DNA from: CAZICM01 sp964537685
GTDB taxonomy: Bacteria > Myxococcota_A > Polyangia > Polyangiales > Polyangiaceae
Length of the DNA: 64,000 nt
Assembly: GCA_964537685.1 (NCBI GenBank)
Contig: CAZICM010000023.1
Coordinates: 62,001 to 126,000, forward strand
Direction of reading: 5' to 3'
Shown: one piece after another, positions 49,962 through 59,186 of the stretch
Layout: every line of letters starts with the position of its first letter
How positions within the stretch are numbered: position 1 is the stretch's first letter
Notes under the pieces: model-generated
Databases searched by the model: none
What the model saw: the letters and a program-made list of their open reading frames with translations, nothing else
Told to the model about the DNA's origin: nothing
Made by a program: the position numbers and the translations under genes

Positions 49962-50816
49962 TTAATCGATCCGGCGAAGCTCGTATTGGGCCAGCGAGCT
50001 GTAGTGCATTTCAAATGCCCGCACACAGGTCGACAAATACCGATCGTAATCGTCAAACACCTGGTTGCCCCATTTTTCGCGGATGGCCTTTTCGTGGAGG
50101 CGCATTCGCCTCAGCCATTCGCCGGTCGTCCTTTTGTAGTGCTCCCTGCGGGTTTGAACCTGCATCACTTCCCAATAGGGATTGACGGCCTGAATAATGT
50201 CTTCAAGCCGGGGATTTAGGCCGCCGGGGAAAATAACGTGCGTGCAAAAATAAATATCTTCCAAATCTTTTTTAATGCGCGGAACCCGGTTGCGTAAAAT
50301 GGTCTGAAGGCCAAACCAGGCGCCGGGATTGCTTATCTCCCAGCATTTTTTAAAAAACCTGCGGTAAATATCGATGGCCTTTCCCTGGCGCGCTTCCTCG
50401 GGCGAACAGAGGTGATCCATCATGCAAATCGAAATAAGGCTGTCGAATTTTTGATCTGTCTTCCATTCGCGGAAATCGGCGCCCACCACCTGCACGCCAG
50501 GTATTTTCCGGGCATTGACTTCTTCGGCCTGCGCCGTGGATAACGTAACGCCTACGGCTTGTTTTACGCCGCGCGCCGAAACCGCATACTCTAAATAGGC
50601 ACCCCATCCGCAGCCAACGTCGAGCACTTTTTTATCGGGCGTGACTTTGGCAAAATCCGATAGAATGCGAAGCTTATTGAGTTGTGCCGCCTCCAGGGAT
50701 TGATCTTCCGATTCAAATACCGCGCAGGTGTAGTTCATCCGTTCATCAAGCCATAGCCTGAAAAACTCGTTCGATACGTCGTAGCTGACTTCAACTTCTG
50801 CTTTTGAGGATCCCAT
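49962..50816 (-). CDS. class I SAM methyltransferase of the cyclopropane-fatty-acid synthase type
   Basis: A 284-residue enzyme. The frame opens at TTG 50843, but ATG 50816 follows AAGGAG at six bases. V-S-Y-D-V-S-N-E-F-F-R-L-W-L-D and M-N-Y-T-C-A-V-F are typical of CFA synthases and mycolic-acid methyltransferases. The SAM site is V-L-D-V-G-C-G-W-G-A-Y. The C-terminal part is shorter than E. coli Cfa. It could add a methyl or cyclopropane group across a double bond on lipid or ACP-bound substrate, and the operon suggests the latter. Confidence 0.85.
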   Translation of the reverse strand: MGSSKAEVEVSYDVSNEFFRLWLDERMNYTCAVFESEDQSLEAAQLNKLRILSDFAKVTPDKKVLDVGCGWGAYLEYAVSARGVKQAVGVTLSTAQAEEVNARKIPGVQVVGADFREWKTDQKFDSLISICMMDHLCSPEEARQGKAIDIYRRFFKKCWEISNPGAWFGLQTILRNRVPRIKKDLEDIYFCTHVIFPGGLNPRLEDIIQAVNPYWEVMQVQTRREHYKRTTGEWLRRMRLHEKAIREKWGNQVFDDYDRYLSTCVRAFEMHYSSLAQYELRRID

Positions 50817-50901
50817 TTCCGGCTCCTTGCCATTTCCTTTCAAGCGATTTTATTTTGATTACAATCGCATTGCAATCTTTAAGAAATTATTTGCAATGAA
50901 A

Positions 50902-52671
50902 TCATGATTGTGCGCGCTGGGCATCCGGCGCGGCGGGCGGAACAGATTGAACGGCCGGAGCTTCTTCGCGGTCCGCGATTTCCAGCTCGCCCGTTTCAAG
51001 TTTCCGCTTGGTTTCCCGGCGTTTTACCTTGCCGCTCGATGTTTTTGGGAGCGTGCCCCGGCGTATTAAATGCACTTCCCCAATTTGCAGGCCCAGCTCG
51101 CTCCGGACGGCTTGAACAATGGCCTGAGAAAGAGCGGCCAGTTCGTGGGCCAGAGCGCCTTTTTTCGCCTCGGCCACCACCACGCCCACTTCAGCGCCCG
51201 CGGTGTCCAGCCGGGAAAATGCAACGCATTGGCCTTCGCGCACGCCTTCTACTCTCGATACGATTTTTTCAATATCCTGCGGGTAATAGTTTTTCCCGTG
51301 CAGAATAATTAAGTCTTTGGCCCGGCCGCATATATACAGCTCGCCGTTCGCCAAATAGCCTAAATCGCCCGTGCGGAGCCAGCCGTCTTCTCCAAAGCTT
51401 TCCTGCGTGGCTTCGGGTTCGCCAAAATAGCCCAATGTCACGCTCGGGCCGCGCAGCCAAATCTCGCCCACTTCGCGCTCGGGAAGCTTTTCCCCGGAAG
51501 GGCCGGCAATCATCAGCTCGTGGCCGGGAAATGGCTTGCCGCACGATACAAGCTCCATCGGTGGCTCGTGTTTTTGGGCATCCGCAATTTCATTGTAAGG
51601 AATTGCTTTACCCAATAATCGAATTGTGTGGGTATCGATCGTGTCGGTGACGAGCGGGCCTTCAATATCGCTGAAGGTCACGGCCAATGTGGCCTCGGCC
51701 AAGCCGTAGGAAGGAAGCACGCTGGTCGGGCGCAGGCCGTTCTTTTCAAAGCGGTGGATGAAGGAGCGGAGAACGTCGGCGGAAATAGGCTCGGCACCGC
51801 AGCCCAAAGCCCGGAGGCAGGATAAATCCCATTCGGCGGATTGGGCTTCTGAAATGGCGCGGGCGGCGAGTCCATAGGCGAAATTGGGCGCGAATGTAAT
51901 GGTTCCGCGGAAGCGGTGAATGGCTTCCAGCCAAATGGAAGGCCGCCGTATAAATCCCATCGTGGGTAAAAAAAGCACTTGCACCAGGGCATACAGCGGA
52001 GCAATTACAAAGCCTATTAAGCCCATATCATGATAAAGAGGCAGCCAGCTTACGCCCCGATCTTCGGGTGTTGAACGAAGCCCATCAAACATGATCGCAT
52101 GGCTATTCACGCTTAAGTTATGGTGCGTGACCATCACGCCTTTAGGCTTTGAAGTGCTGCCCGATGTGAATTGCAGAAACGCCAAATCCTGGGGAGCGAC
52201 GGGCACAGGGTCGTCCACCGGCGTGCTTTCGCTTGAAATCTCGCCCTCCAGCACGAGTCTTACTTTTTCCGCGATGCCTTCGCCTGTTAGCAAATGGTCG
52301 CCAATCAAAGGCTTTAGAGGTTCGCTGGCCACAAGAACGCGCGCGCCGCTCGCCGCAAGCACATGGCGGACGGTATCGCCATAAGCCTCTAATTTCGCCA
52401 GGGTTTGAGGCGGATACATCGGAACCGCGACAAGCCCGGCCGTGAGCGCGCCAATAAATGTCAGAACGAAATCGTCGGGCTCGGGAAGAATGAGCGCCAC
52501 GCGATCGCCCTTCTGCAGGCCGAGTTCGCGGAGCGCCCGGGCCCGGCGGCGCGCTTCCGCCCACAGCTCGGTGTAACTGACGGTTCGAATGGAAGCGTTC
52601 GTGCGCACAAAGGTCACACAGCGATCGCCGTAAGCCGCGTTGTCCCTGAGGACGTCAATAAAAGTCCGCAT
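50902..52671 (-). CDS. fatty acyl-AMP ligase (FAAL)
   Basis: A 589-residue ANL-family enzyme. The A3 motif is T-S-G-S-T-S-K-P-K-G, later motifs include R-T-G-D-L-G-Y and the C-terminal T-S-S-G-K-V-K-R-R lysine. The sequence near W-L-P-L-Y-H-D-M-G-L-I-G follows FAAL enzymes, which make acyl-AMP and load it on an ACP rather than CoA. First gene of the operon FAAL-methyltransferase-ACP-ketosynthase-FGE-like. The tail past residue 560 is Ala/Pro-rich. No clear ribosome site precedes ATG 52671. Confidence 0.9.
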   Translation of the reverse strand: MRTFIDVLRDNAAYGDRCVTFVRTNASIRTVSYTELWAEARRRARALRELGLQKGDRVALILPEPDDFVLTFIGALTAGLVAVPMYPPQTLAKLEAYGDTVRHVLAASGARVLVASEPLKPLIGDHLLTGEGIAEKVRLVLEGEISSESTPVDDPVPVAPQDLAFLQFTSGSTSKPKGVMVTHHNLSVNSHAIMFDGLRSTPEDRGVSWLPLYHDMGLIGFVIAPLYALVQVLFLPTMGFIRRPSIWLEAIHRFRGTITFAPNFAYGLAARAISEAQSAEWDLSCLRALGCGAEPISADVLRSFIHRFEKNGLRPTSVLPSYGLAEATLAVTFSDIEGPLVTDTIDTHTIRLLGKAIPYNEIADAQKHEPPMELVSCGKPFPGHELMIAGPSGEKLPEREVGEIWLRGPSVTLGYFGEPEATQESFGEDGWLRTGDLGYLANGELYICGRAKDLIILHGKNYYPQDIEKIVSRVEGVREGQCVAFSRLDTAGAEVGVVVAEAKKGALAHELAALSQAIVQAVRSELGLQIGEVHLIRRGTLPKTSSGKVKRRETKRKLETGELEIADREEAPAVQSVPPAAPDAQRAQS

Positions 52672-53026
52672 AAGATGTGAAGACTCGTAAGCGAAACTTA
52701 GGCCAAATTAAACACAAATTAAAAAAAGCTTTATTTTCAAATGGTTATAATGGCATCCAGCGGCGGCGCGGCTTCAGATGACGGAATTTGGACAACTGTG
52801 CGCCGGCCCCCCCAACGCCATGTCCAGTACCTTGGGCTTCATAGCAATAAAATCTTCTATCAATCTGATTAAATTGTCAGCGCCTTGTCATTGCGATGGC
52901 CGCGGAAAAGAACATTTGAAACGCCTCAAATTGCGGCGACCCATAAAAACGGGTGTTCCACTGAGCCGCACGCGGCCTATAGCCTAGACAAAGCCGGGCA
53001 AAAACCGGTGGTAAAGGAGGTTGTTC
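52672..53026. other. 355-base divergent gap between FAAL operon and DUF1592 gene
   Basis: Only short, implausible frames. A perfect TATAAT hexamer lies at 52746-52751 on the plus strand in an A/T-rich stretch, but the matching -35 is poor. The DUF1592 gene has AAAGGAGG at 53013-53020. Promoters for both directions are expected here; none is certain. Confidence 0.45.
52746..52751 (+). promoter_or_regulatory. possible -10 element
   Basis: TATAAT within an A/T-rich block; no TTGACA-like hexamer at standard spacing. If used, it leaves a leader of about 270 bases before the DUF1592 start at 53027. Confidence 0.25.
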
Positions 53027-55072
53027 ATGCGGAAAATCGCATGGTTTGCAGGAGCTCTTTCGCTCGTTACGGCGCTGGGCTGCGTAGGTGAGCTTGGCAA
53101 TCCGCCGGACGGCGATGGCACGATCGGGGCAAGCGATGATCCCGGCCGTGTGACGATGCATAGGCTCAACCGGGCCGAATACAACAATACCGTGCGCGAT
53201 TTGCTCGGTACGCAATTAACTCCCGCGGATGATTTTCCCGCGGATGATGTGAGTTATGGATTCGATAATATATCGGATGTATTAACAACATCACCATTAC
53301 ATGTGGAATTGTATGAGCGGTCGGCGGAAAAGCTGATCGAGGAGGCGATGTCCATTCCGACGGCGCTTCAAACCCTGCAATTTGAAGCCGAAGCGCTTCA
53401 AGGATCGGTGGGGCAGGCGACGGCGACGGGCTGGCTTCTTTGGTCGAACGGCGAAGTTTCGACGACGGCGGCCTTCCCTTCCAAGGGCGAATACCGGATT
53501 TCGGCGAGGGTGTGGGGGGCGCAAGCAGGGCCGGATCCGGCAAAGGCGGAGCTTCTGGTGGGCGGTGTGCCGCTTGGGACTTTTGATGTGCCCGTCAATG
53601 AAAGCAATCCGATGGTCATTGAAACGGTGGCGACGATCGAACCGGGAACGCGGGTGGTTTCGGTTGGCTTCGTCAACGATTTTTATGACCAGGTGGCGAT
53701 GCTCGATCGCAATCTCTATGTCGATTGGGTGAAGGTCGAAGGGCCGCTGAATGCGCCGACAAAAAATCCGCAGCGCGATCGCATCGTGAGCTGCGATCCG
53801 GCGAGCGCGGGAGAAGCCTGTGTGAAGCAGATTCTCTCGGCCTTTGGAAAGCGGGCTTTTAGGAGGCCGCTGTCCGAGGATGAGCTCACGCGGCTTTTGA
53901 GCCTTGTGAATGTGGCGAAGACCGAAGGCGATACGCTTGAAAATGGCTTGAAGGTCGCTCTGCGGGCCATTTTGGTATCGCCGCATTTCGTGTTCAGGGT
54001 GGAGCTCGATCCCGATCCGAATTCGGCGTCGAGTCATCCGCTGAACGACTTTGAGCTGGCCTCAAGGCTTTCGTATTTCATCTGGAGCAGCATGCCCGAC
54101 GACGAGCTTCTCGCGGCGGCGGAACAGGGCAAGCTCTCCGATGAAAATGAGCTCGGGGCTCAGGTGGCGCGCATGCTCGATGATCCGAAGGCGGAAGGCT
54201 TTATCGAGAATTTCGCCGGTCAGTGGCTCACCACGCGGAGCATCGACGATCACGAGCCGGACTATGTGGTCTATCCCTCGTACAACGAGGCGCTCGGCGC
54301 TGCGATGAAAGCGGAAACGAAGATGTTCTTCCGCGAATTTTTGATGAGCGATCGAAGCCTGAAGGAAATGCTCACGGCGGATTTTACCTTCGCGAATCAG
54401 CAGCTCGCGGAGCATTATGGGCTGCAGGCTGTTTCGGGCGAAGAGCTTCAGAAAGTCTCGCTTGCGGGAACGAATCGCAAGGGCATTCTGACGCAGGGAA
54501 GCCTGCTCACGGTAACGTCGCATCCGACGCGCACATCGCCTGTGAAACGCGGCAAATGGGTGCTGACTCAACTGCTTTGCTCCAAGCCGCCGGACCCGCC
54601 CGCGGGTGTGGAGGGCATTAAGCCGGAGGCGATGCCAAGCAGTTCGCTGCGCGATCTGTTGGAGGAGCACAGGCAGAATCCGGTCTGCGCTTCCTGTCAC
54701 GATGCGATGGATCCGATTGGTTTCGGGCTCGAGAATTATGACGGCGTGGGTGCCTACCGGACGTCGGACACAGGCGGCTTTGCCATTGATTCATCGGGAG
54801 AGCTGCCGACGGGAGAAAAATTCAATAGTGCGCTTGAACTTGCCGATCTTATTGCAAGCGATCCGCGTTATTCGCGCTGCGTGACGAGGCAAGTCTTCAC
54901 GTATGCGCTTGGGCGCGGCGTGGGCGTGCGGGATTTTTCTCATTTAGACCATATTACTCAACAATTTGATGGAAGTGGTTCAAGGTTGAAGGATTTGATT
55001 CAATTGATAGTCAAGAGCGAGCCATTCCGGCTTCGCCGCGGTGAACCCGTAACGCAAGGGAGCCAGCCATGA
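53027..55072 (+). CDS. DUF1592/DUF1588-type secreted protein with CxxCH site
   Basis: A 681-residue exported protein with signal peptide and lipobox-like A-L-G-C. ATG 53027 sits six bases after AAAGGAGG. The chain follows the DUF1587-DUF1592-DUF1588-DUF1585 order known from planctomycetes and myxobacteria: L-N-R-A-E-Y-N-N-T-V-R-D-L-L-G-T near the start, R-A-F-R-R-P-L-S, S-Y-F-I-W-S-S-M-P-D-D-E-L, H-P-T-R-T-S-P-V-K-R-G, and C-A-S-C-H-D-A-M-D-P-I-G-F-G. The CxxCH motif suggests covalent haem. A carbohydrate-binding-like insert lies near 115-235. The next gene overlaps by four bases. The biochemical role of the family is not known to me. Confidence 0.88.
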   Translation: MRKIAWFAGALSLVTALGCVGELGNPPDGDGTIGASDDPGRVTMHRLNRAEYNNTVRDLLGTQLTPADDFPADDVSYGFDNISDVLTTSPLHVELYERSAEKLIEEAMSIPTALQTLQFEAEALQGSVGQATATGWLLWSNGEVSTTAAFPSKGEYRISARVWGAQAGPDPAKAELLVGGVPLGTFDVPVNESNPMVIETVATIEPGTRVVSVGFVNDFYDQVAMLDRNLYVDWVKVEGPLNAPTKNPQRDRIVSCDPASAGEACVKQILSAFGKRAFRRPLSEDELTRLLSLVNVAKTEGDTLENGLKVALRAILVSPHFVFRVELDPDPNSASSHPLNDFELASRLSYFIWSSMPDDELLAAAEQGKLSDENELGAQVARMLDDPKAEGFIENFAGQWLTTRSIDDHEPDYVVYPSYNEALGAAMKAETKMFFREFLMSDRSLKEMLTADFTFANQQLAEHYGLQAVSGEELQKVSLAGTNRKGILTQGSLLTVTSHPTRTSPVKRGKWVLTQLLCSKPPDPPAGVEGIKPEAMPSSSLRDLLEEHRQNPVCASCHDAMDPIGFGLENYDGVGAYRTSDTGGFAIDSSGELPTGEKFNSALELADLIASDPRYSRCVTRQVFTYALGRGVGVRDFSHLDHITQQFDGSGSRLKDLIQLIVKSEPFRLRRGEPVTQGSQP

Positions 55073-56382
55073 AGCGATTTAAGATTTCAAGGCGTGCATT
55101 CTTGGGCGGCGCGGGAGCCGTTCTTGCGCTTCCGATGCTGGAATCGGCAATGCCCAAGCAGGCCAGGGCGGAAACGATTCGGCGCTTTATTGCCTTTTAT
55201 GTGCCGAATGGAATTCACATGCAGGCGTGGACGCCTGCGGCCACGGGCTCGAATTTTGAGCTTTCGCCGATTTTAATGCCTCTTTTGGATTTGCAGCCCA
55301 AAATCCTGGTGGCCTCGGGATTGGATAATACGCCGGGGCAGCCCGATGGTCCGGGCGATCATGCGGGCGGAACGAGTGCATTTTTAACATGCAGGCATGT
55401 GGTGAAAACCGAGGGCGCCGATATCAGCAATGGTATTTCGGCGGATCAGGTGATCGCCAATGAAATTGGTCAATACACTCGTATTCCTTCCCTACAGCTT
55501 GGGACGGACGGCGGCTCGAGCTCGGGCGGTTGTGATTCGGGATATAGCTGTGCCTATACGCGCAATATTTCCTGGGCATCGGAAACACAGCCATTGTCAA
55601 AAACCGTCAATCCGCAAGTGGTTTTCGATCAATTGTTTGGTGGTTTTGATCCCGAGGCGACGGCGGCGGAACAGGCGCGGCGCTTGAAATACCGGACAAG
55701 CATTCTCGATTATGTGCTCGGCGAAGCGAATGGCCTTTCGCCCAAACTGGGCACGACCGATCGGCGAAAGCTCGAGGAGTATATGGATGGCGTTCGCGAT
55801 TTGGAGGCGAAGCTTCAAAAGGGTTCAGGCCCGGCTTGCAATCCGATCGATAGGCCACCGGACAATCTCGACTATCCAGCCAAAGTCAAGCTGATGAACG
55901 ATTTGATGGTGCTGGCGCTTCAATGCGATGCAACCCGTGTGATTACCTTTATGATTCGCAATGCGGGAAGCGGCATGAGCCACGATTTTATCGGCGCACC
56001 AGGATCGCATCACGATATTTCTCATCACAATAGCGATCCCACGAAGTTCGATCTGCTCACGAAGATCAACACATGGGAAGTCGAACAGCTCGCGTATTTG
56101 CTGACCAAGCTGGATGGCATTCAAGAAGGCACGGGAACATTGCTCGACAACACGGCCGTATTTTTCTCGGCTGAAATCGCGGATGGCAATGCGCACGGCC
56201 ACAAGAATATGCCTGTGGTCATCGGAGGCGGTTTAGGAGGGACGATTCAAACAGGGCGCCATGCCAATTTTGGCGGCGCGCCAATGGCGAATCTATTTAC
56301 GTCAATCATAAACGCTTTCGGCATTCCGCTGACCACCTTCGGCGACAACGGCACGGGTCCTCTCGCGGGCATCGCCGGCTGA
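55069..56382 (+). CDS. DUF1552-family Tat-exported protein
   Basis: A 437-residue protein with a twin-arginine signal (S-R-R-A-F-L-G-G, R8-R9) followed by a hydrophobic stretch, so it is probably folded in the cytoplasm and exported by Tat. The body matches the DUF1552 pattern: F-Y-V-P-N-G-I-H-M, then the late S-H-H-D-I-S-H-H-N. The latter His cluster resembles metal-binding folds of the sulfatase/DUF1501 kind. ATG 55069 overlaps the DUF1592 stop (ATGA), which is the usual DUF1592-DUF1552 pairing. The two are likely a periplasmic complex, possibly redox. Confidence 0.88.
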   Translation: MKRFKISRRAFLGGAGAVLALPMLESAMPKQARAETIRRFIAFYVPNGIHMQAWTPAATGSNFELSPILMPLLDLQPKILVASGLDNTPGQPDGPGDHAGGTSAFLTCRHVVKTEGADISNGISADQVIANEIGQYTRIPSLQLGTDGGSSSGGCDSGYSCAYTRNISWASETQPLSKTVNPQVVFDQLFGGFDPEATAAEQARRLKYRTSILDYVLGEANGLSPKLGTTDRRKLEEYMDGVRDLEAKLQKGSGPACNPIDRPPDNLDYPAKVKLMNDLMVLALQCDATRVITFMIRNAGSGMSHDFIGAPGSHHDISHHNSDPTKFDLLTKINTWEVEQLAYLLTKLDGIQEGTGTLLDNTAVFFSAEIADGNAHGHKNMPVVIGGGLGGTIQTGRHANFGGAPMANLFTSIINAFGIPLTTFGDNGTGPLAGIAG

Positions 56383-56499
56383 TTCCTACCCAATAAAAAA
56401 CCCCATTATTTATCGCCTCCGCCAACATTTTGTGCAGCGATCGCATCGACCGGCTTGCCGTGAGCGGCCAACACCGATAAGAGCTTTCGCAACGCAAAC

Positions 56500-58026
56500 A
56501 TGGCCGACGTCGATATCACCCTGAAAAACTACCGCTGTTTTGATGATTCACGTCCAGCAGGCGTGCGCCTGGGCAAAGGCATGTCCGCCTTTATTGGCCC
56601 GAATAACTCGGGCAAATCGGCCCTTTTAAAAATGTTTTTTGAGCTGCGCAATGTGTGGTCGCACTTCCGCGAGCGCGTTGAGTATCTCTCCAGCGGGCGC
56701 GGTGATGCCGCGGAGCTTGGGATGATTGGGCTCGATGATCCATCGGAGATTTTTTGCGATGGAAATACGCGGGGCATCGAAGTCGAGCTCGCAGTGGGCC
56801 AGGCGTATCCAACGCCTGAATCCGTGCCTTATTTGGAGAAGCTCAAGTTTTCATGCCAGCGCGGTCCACAAGCCAATGCATGGCGGTGCGAGCCCGTTTT
56901 CAACCGCTCCGAGGAAGATGTGCTGGCCGATGGCTCGGTGATGGAGAGCATCTTAAAAGACCTCCAGAATGCGATGTATGTTGGTCCGTTCCGCAATTCG
57001 ACAACCGATGGAGCGGGTTATTATTACGATATTTCGGTGGGCAGCGCGTGTGTGGATGCGTACCGCGCCTGGAAAAACGGGGCGAGCAAGGCGCATACGC
57101 GCGTGATGGAAGCGGTTACCGAAGATTTGCGCGATTTGTTCGGCTTTCGAAAATTAGAAATCAATGCGTCGGTGGATGGTAAAGCATTTCAGGTGCTGAT
57201 CGATAGCCGGCCTTACCGGCTTAGAGAATTGGGCGCGGGGCTTGCCCATTGCATCGTGGTGTTTATCAATGCGGCCATGAGGCAGCCTTCTTATATTTTT
57301 ATTGATGAGCCCGAATTAAATCTCCATCCCTCGCTTCAGCCGCATATGCTTCAAAAATTGTCGGGCTATGCCAGCGAGGGGCTCGTATTTTCGACCCATT
57401 CGATTGGATTGGCCCGTCAGCTTGCCGATCGGGTTTATTCATTTCAGCCGAGGCGGGGTTGCATTGCGGTAAAGACGCTGCCGGAAGCCATGCCAAGCTA
57501 TGCGCAGCTCGCGGGAGAGCTTGGGTTTGGGTGTATGCGCGAGGTGGGATGCGATCAGATTTTGCTCCTGGAGAATTGGTCGGATGTGCGTACAATTCTT
57601 CCGTTTTTAAAGCTGCTGGGCAAAGAGCGAAATGTGCTGTTGTTGCCGCTGGGCGGGCTGGGAACGGCCATGAATATGGAGCGGGAGCTTGCATCGCTTA
57701 AAAAGTTGGCGCCCAAAGTCGCGGTCTTTTTGGATAGCGAGCGAATGGCGTTTAGCTCTCCACCCTCCAAAGAGCGGCTGGATTTCGAGACATTTTGCAA
57801 GCACTTCGATTTTCAGGTTTGTCTAAGCGCGCTTCGGGGCATTGAAAACTATTTCCCTGACGCGGCTATCAAGGCCGAGCTTGGGCCTAAGGCTCAAGCC
57901 CTTGGGCCTTTTGGATCGCTGAAGAGCGCCGCGTGGACAAAGGCGCAGAACTGGCGAATTGCCAGGCGCATGTCGAAGTCCGATTTGCAGGGGACGGATC
58001 TGGGGCAGTTCTTGGAAGCGCTATAG
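56500..58026 (+). CDS. OLD-like AAA ATPase
   Basis: A 508-residue protein with SMC/RecF-type ATPase. Walker A is G-P-N-N-S-G-K-S (33-40), the signature is near L-G-A-G-L-A-H, and Walker B is I-F-I-D-E-P-E-L-N-L-H-P, typical of OLD/RecF family. The C-terminal 170 residues (L-L-L-E-N-W-S-D-V, V-A-V-F-L-D-S-E-R) look like a divergent TOPRIM, which in OLD enzymes is a nuclease. The acidic residues fit, but loosely. No UvrD-like helicase follows, so this is not a Gabija pair. Caspase and kinase genes come next. Likely DNA repair or defence; role uncertain. Confidence 0.7.
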   Translation: MADVDITLKNYRCFDDSRPAGVRLGKGMSAFIGPNNSGKSALLKMFFELRNVWSHFRERVEYLSSGRGDAAELGMIGLDDPSEIFCDGNTRGIEVELAVGQAYPTPESVPYLEKLKFSCQRGPQANAWRCEPVFNRSEEDVLADGSVMESILKDLQNAMYVGPFRNSTTDGAGYYYDISVGSACVDAYRAWKNGASKAHTRVMEAVTEDLRDLFGFRKLEINASVDGKAFQVLIDSRPYRLRELGAGLAHCIVVFINAAMRQPSYIFIDEPELNLHPSLQPHMLQKLSGYASEGLVFSTHSIGLARQLADRVYSFQPRRGCIAVKTLPEAMPSYAQLAGELGFGCMREVGCDQILLLENWSDVRTILPFLKLLGKERNVLLLPLGGLGTAMNMERELASLKKLAPKVAVFLDSERMAFSSPPSKERLDFETFCKHFDFQVCLSALRGIENYFPDAAIKAELGPKAQALGPFGSLKSAAWTKAQNWRIARRMSKSDLQGTDLGQFLEAL

Positions 58027-58038
58027 ATAAATGGCTAA

Positions 58039-58965
58039 TTACATCGAAGCCTGGGCACCGAAGGGTGCAAACAGCGGCCTGTCTTTGTTGATGACCTTGC
58101 CCTCAAGCTGAGGGACCTGCTCGTAATGATTGGCTTTTAGCGCATTGCCTGTTTCCGCGGCGATTTGGCGGCAGGTGGCATTAGCGCCCAGCTTTTTGAT
58201 GGCTTCCACGAAATAGTAGGTAAATGCCCCATGGTAATCGCCTCCGATATAGGCATCCGCGGAGGTCTGAATGCTTTTGCATCCAGCAAAGAGGACATTG
58301 CCTTCTCGATTGGTCACATCGCCAAAGCGGGATTGTCTCACACGGAAGGATCTGGTCAACGCCTGGATCTTCTTTTTCAGTTCTTCATCGCTCAGATCCC
58401 GCAGGCCGCGAATACGCTCGAAAATGTACTGATCTTGCTTGGCTTCGAATTGCTCCCTTGCGATTTCAATCTGGTCCATCATCTCGGGCGAGGGCCTGAT
58501 CACGCGATAAACAATATCCTTGGTGGGATCTCGCTGTATGGTGCCCGAATGACAGCAGTCCATTAAGATCGTGAGATTGCTACCACTTGGCACCTTGTCA
58601 TAGAGAGCCCCCAGTTTGTCGTCGATAAAGAAGCCCTTGGTGTCATAATCGACGGGACAAATGGCCTCATCCGCGCCTTCCGGCTCATCGCCGTTGGTGT
58701 CGGCGACTTGCGTGCCATGTCCGGAGTAATGAAATACCCGAATATCTCCGGCATCGCTGCCTGGCCCTCCTTCGGCAAGCCACAAAAGCTCGCTCTCAAT
58801 CCGCGCTCCTGTGGCATCCCCATCCCGAATCACACGGATATTCTCCTGGGGGAAACCATAGGTTTTTAATAATAGATCCTCCATTTGCGCCACATCGTTC
58901 AAACAGCCTCGAAGTGGGGATTTAGGGTAGGCATTGATACCGACGAGCAGTGCTTTTTTAATCAT
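58039..58965 (-). CDS. caspase-family (metacaspase-like, C14) cysteine peptidase
   Basis: A 308-residue soluble protein. ATG 58965 (AAGGA seven bases upstream) is preferred over 59004. A-L-L-V-G-I-N-A-Y starts the caspase-like fold. The catalytic His is in Y-S-G-H-G-T-Q, the catalytic Cys in D-C-C-H-S-G-T. No signal peptide is visible. Metacaspase-like enzymes cut after Lys/Arg and serve regulated proteolysis or, in some defence loci, cell suicide. It is convergent with the OLD-like ATPase (12-base gap) and divergent from the kinase at 59187. Confidence 0.88.
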   Translation of the reverse strand: MIKKALLVGINAYPKSPLRGCLNDVAQMEDLLLKTYGFPQENIRVIRDGDATGARIESELLWLAEGGPGSDAGDIRVFHYSGHGTQVADTNGDEPEGADEAICPVDYDTKGFFIDDKLGALYDKVPSGSNLTILMDCCHSGTIQRDPTKDIVYRVIRPSPEMMDQIEIAREQFEAKQDQYIFERIRGLRDLSDEELKKKIQALTRSFRVRQSRFGDVTNREGNVLFAGCKSIQTSADAYIGGDYHGAFTYYFVEAIKKLGANATCRQIAAETGNALKANHYEQVPQLEGKVINKDRPLFAPFGAQASM

Positions 58966-59186
58966 AATCCGATCCTTTGCGAAAGTTGCCGGAAGGATCA
59001 GCAATCCTTATGCCGTGTCTTTGTGAGCCCATCGCAACGGATCTTTTGATATTCCACGCTTTAAACTCCACCCAAGGGCTACGCAACTCTTGCGTAGGCA
59101 GCGCATCTTTGGCAGTGCAAGAAAAACTTGACAGGCGCACAACGATCGAGTTCTTCTACGCCTCGCGCACCACTCCAAGGCCCACC

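Noticed and set aside
56500..58026. Gabija-type GajA
   Set aside because: The TOPRIM-like part is weak and no GajB-like UvrD helicase follows.
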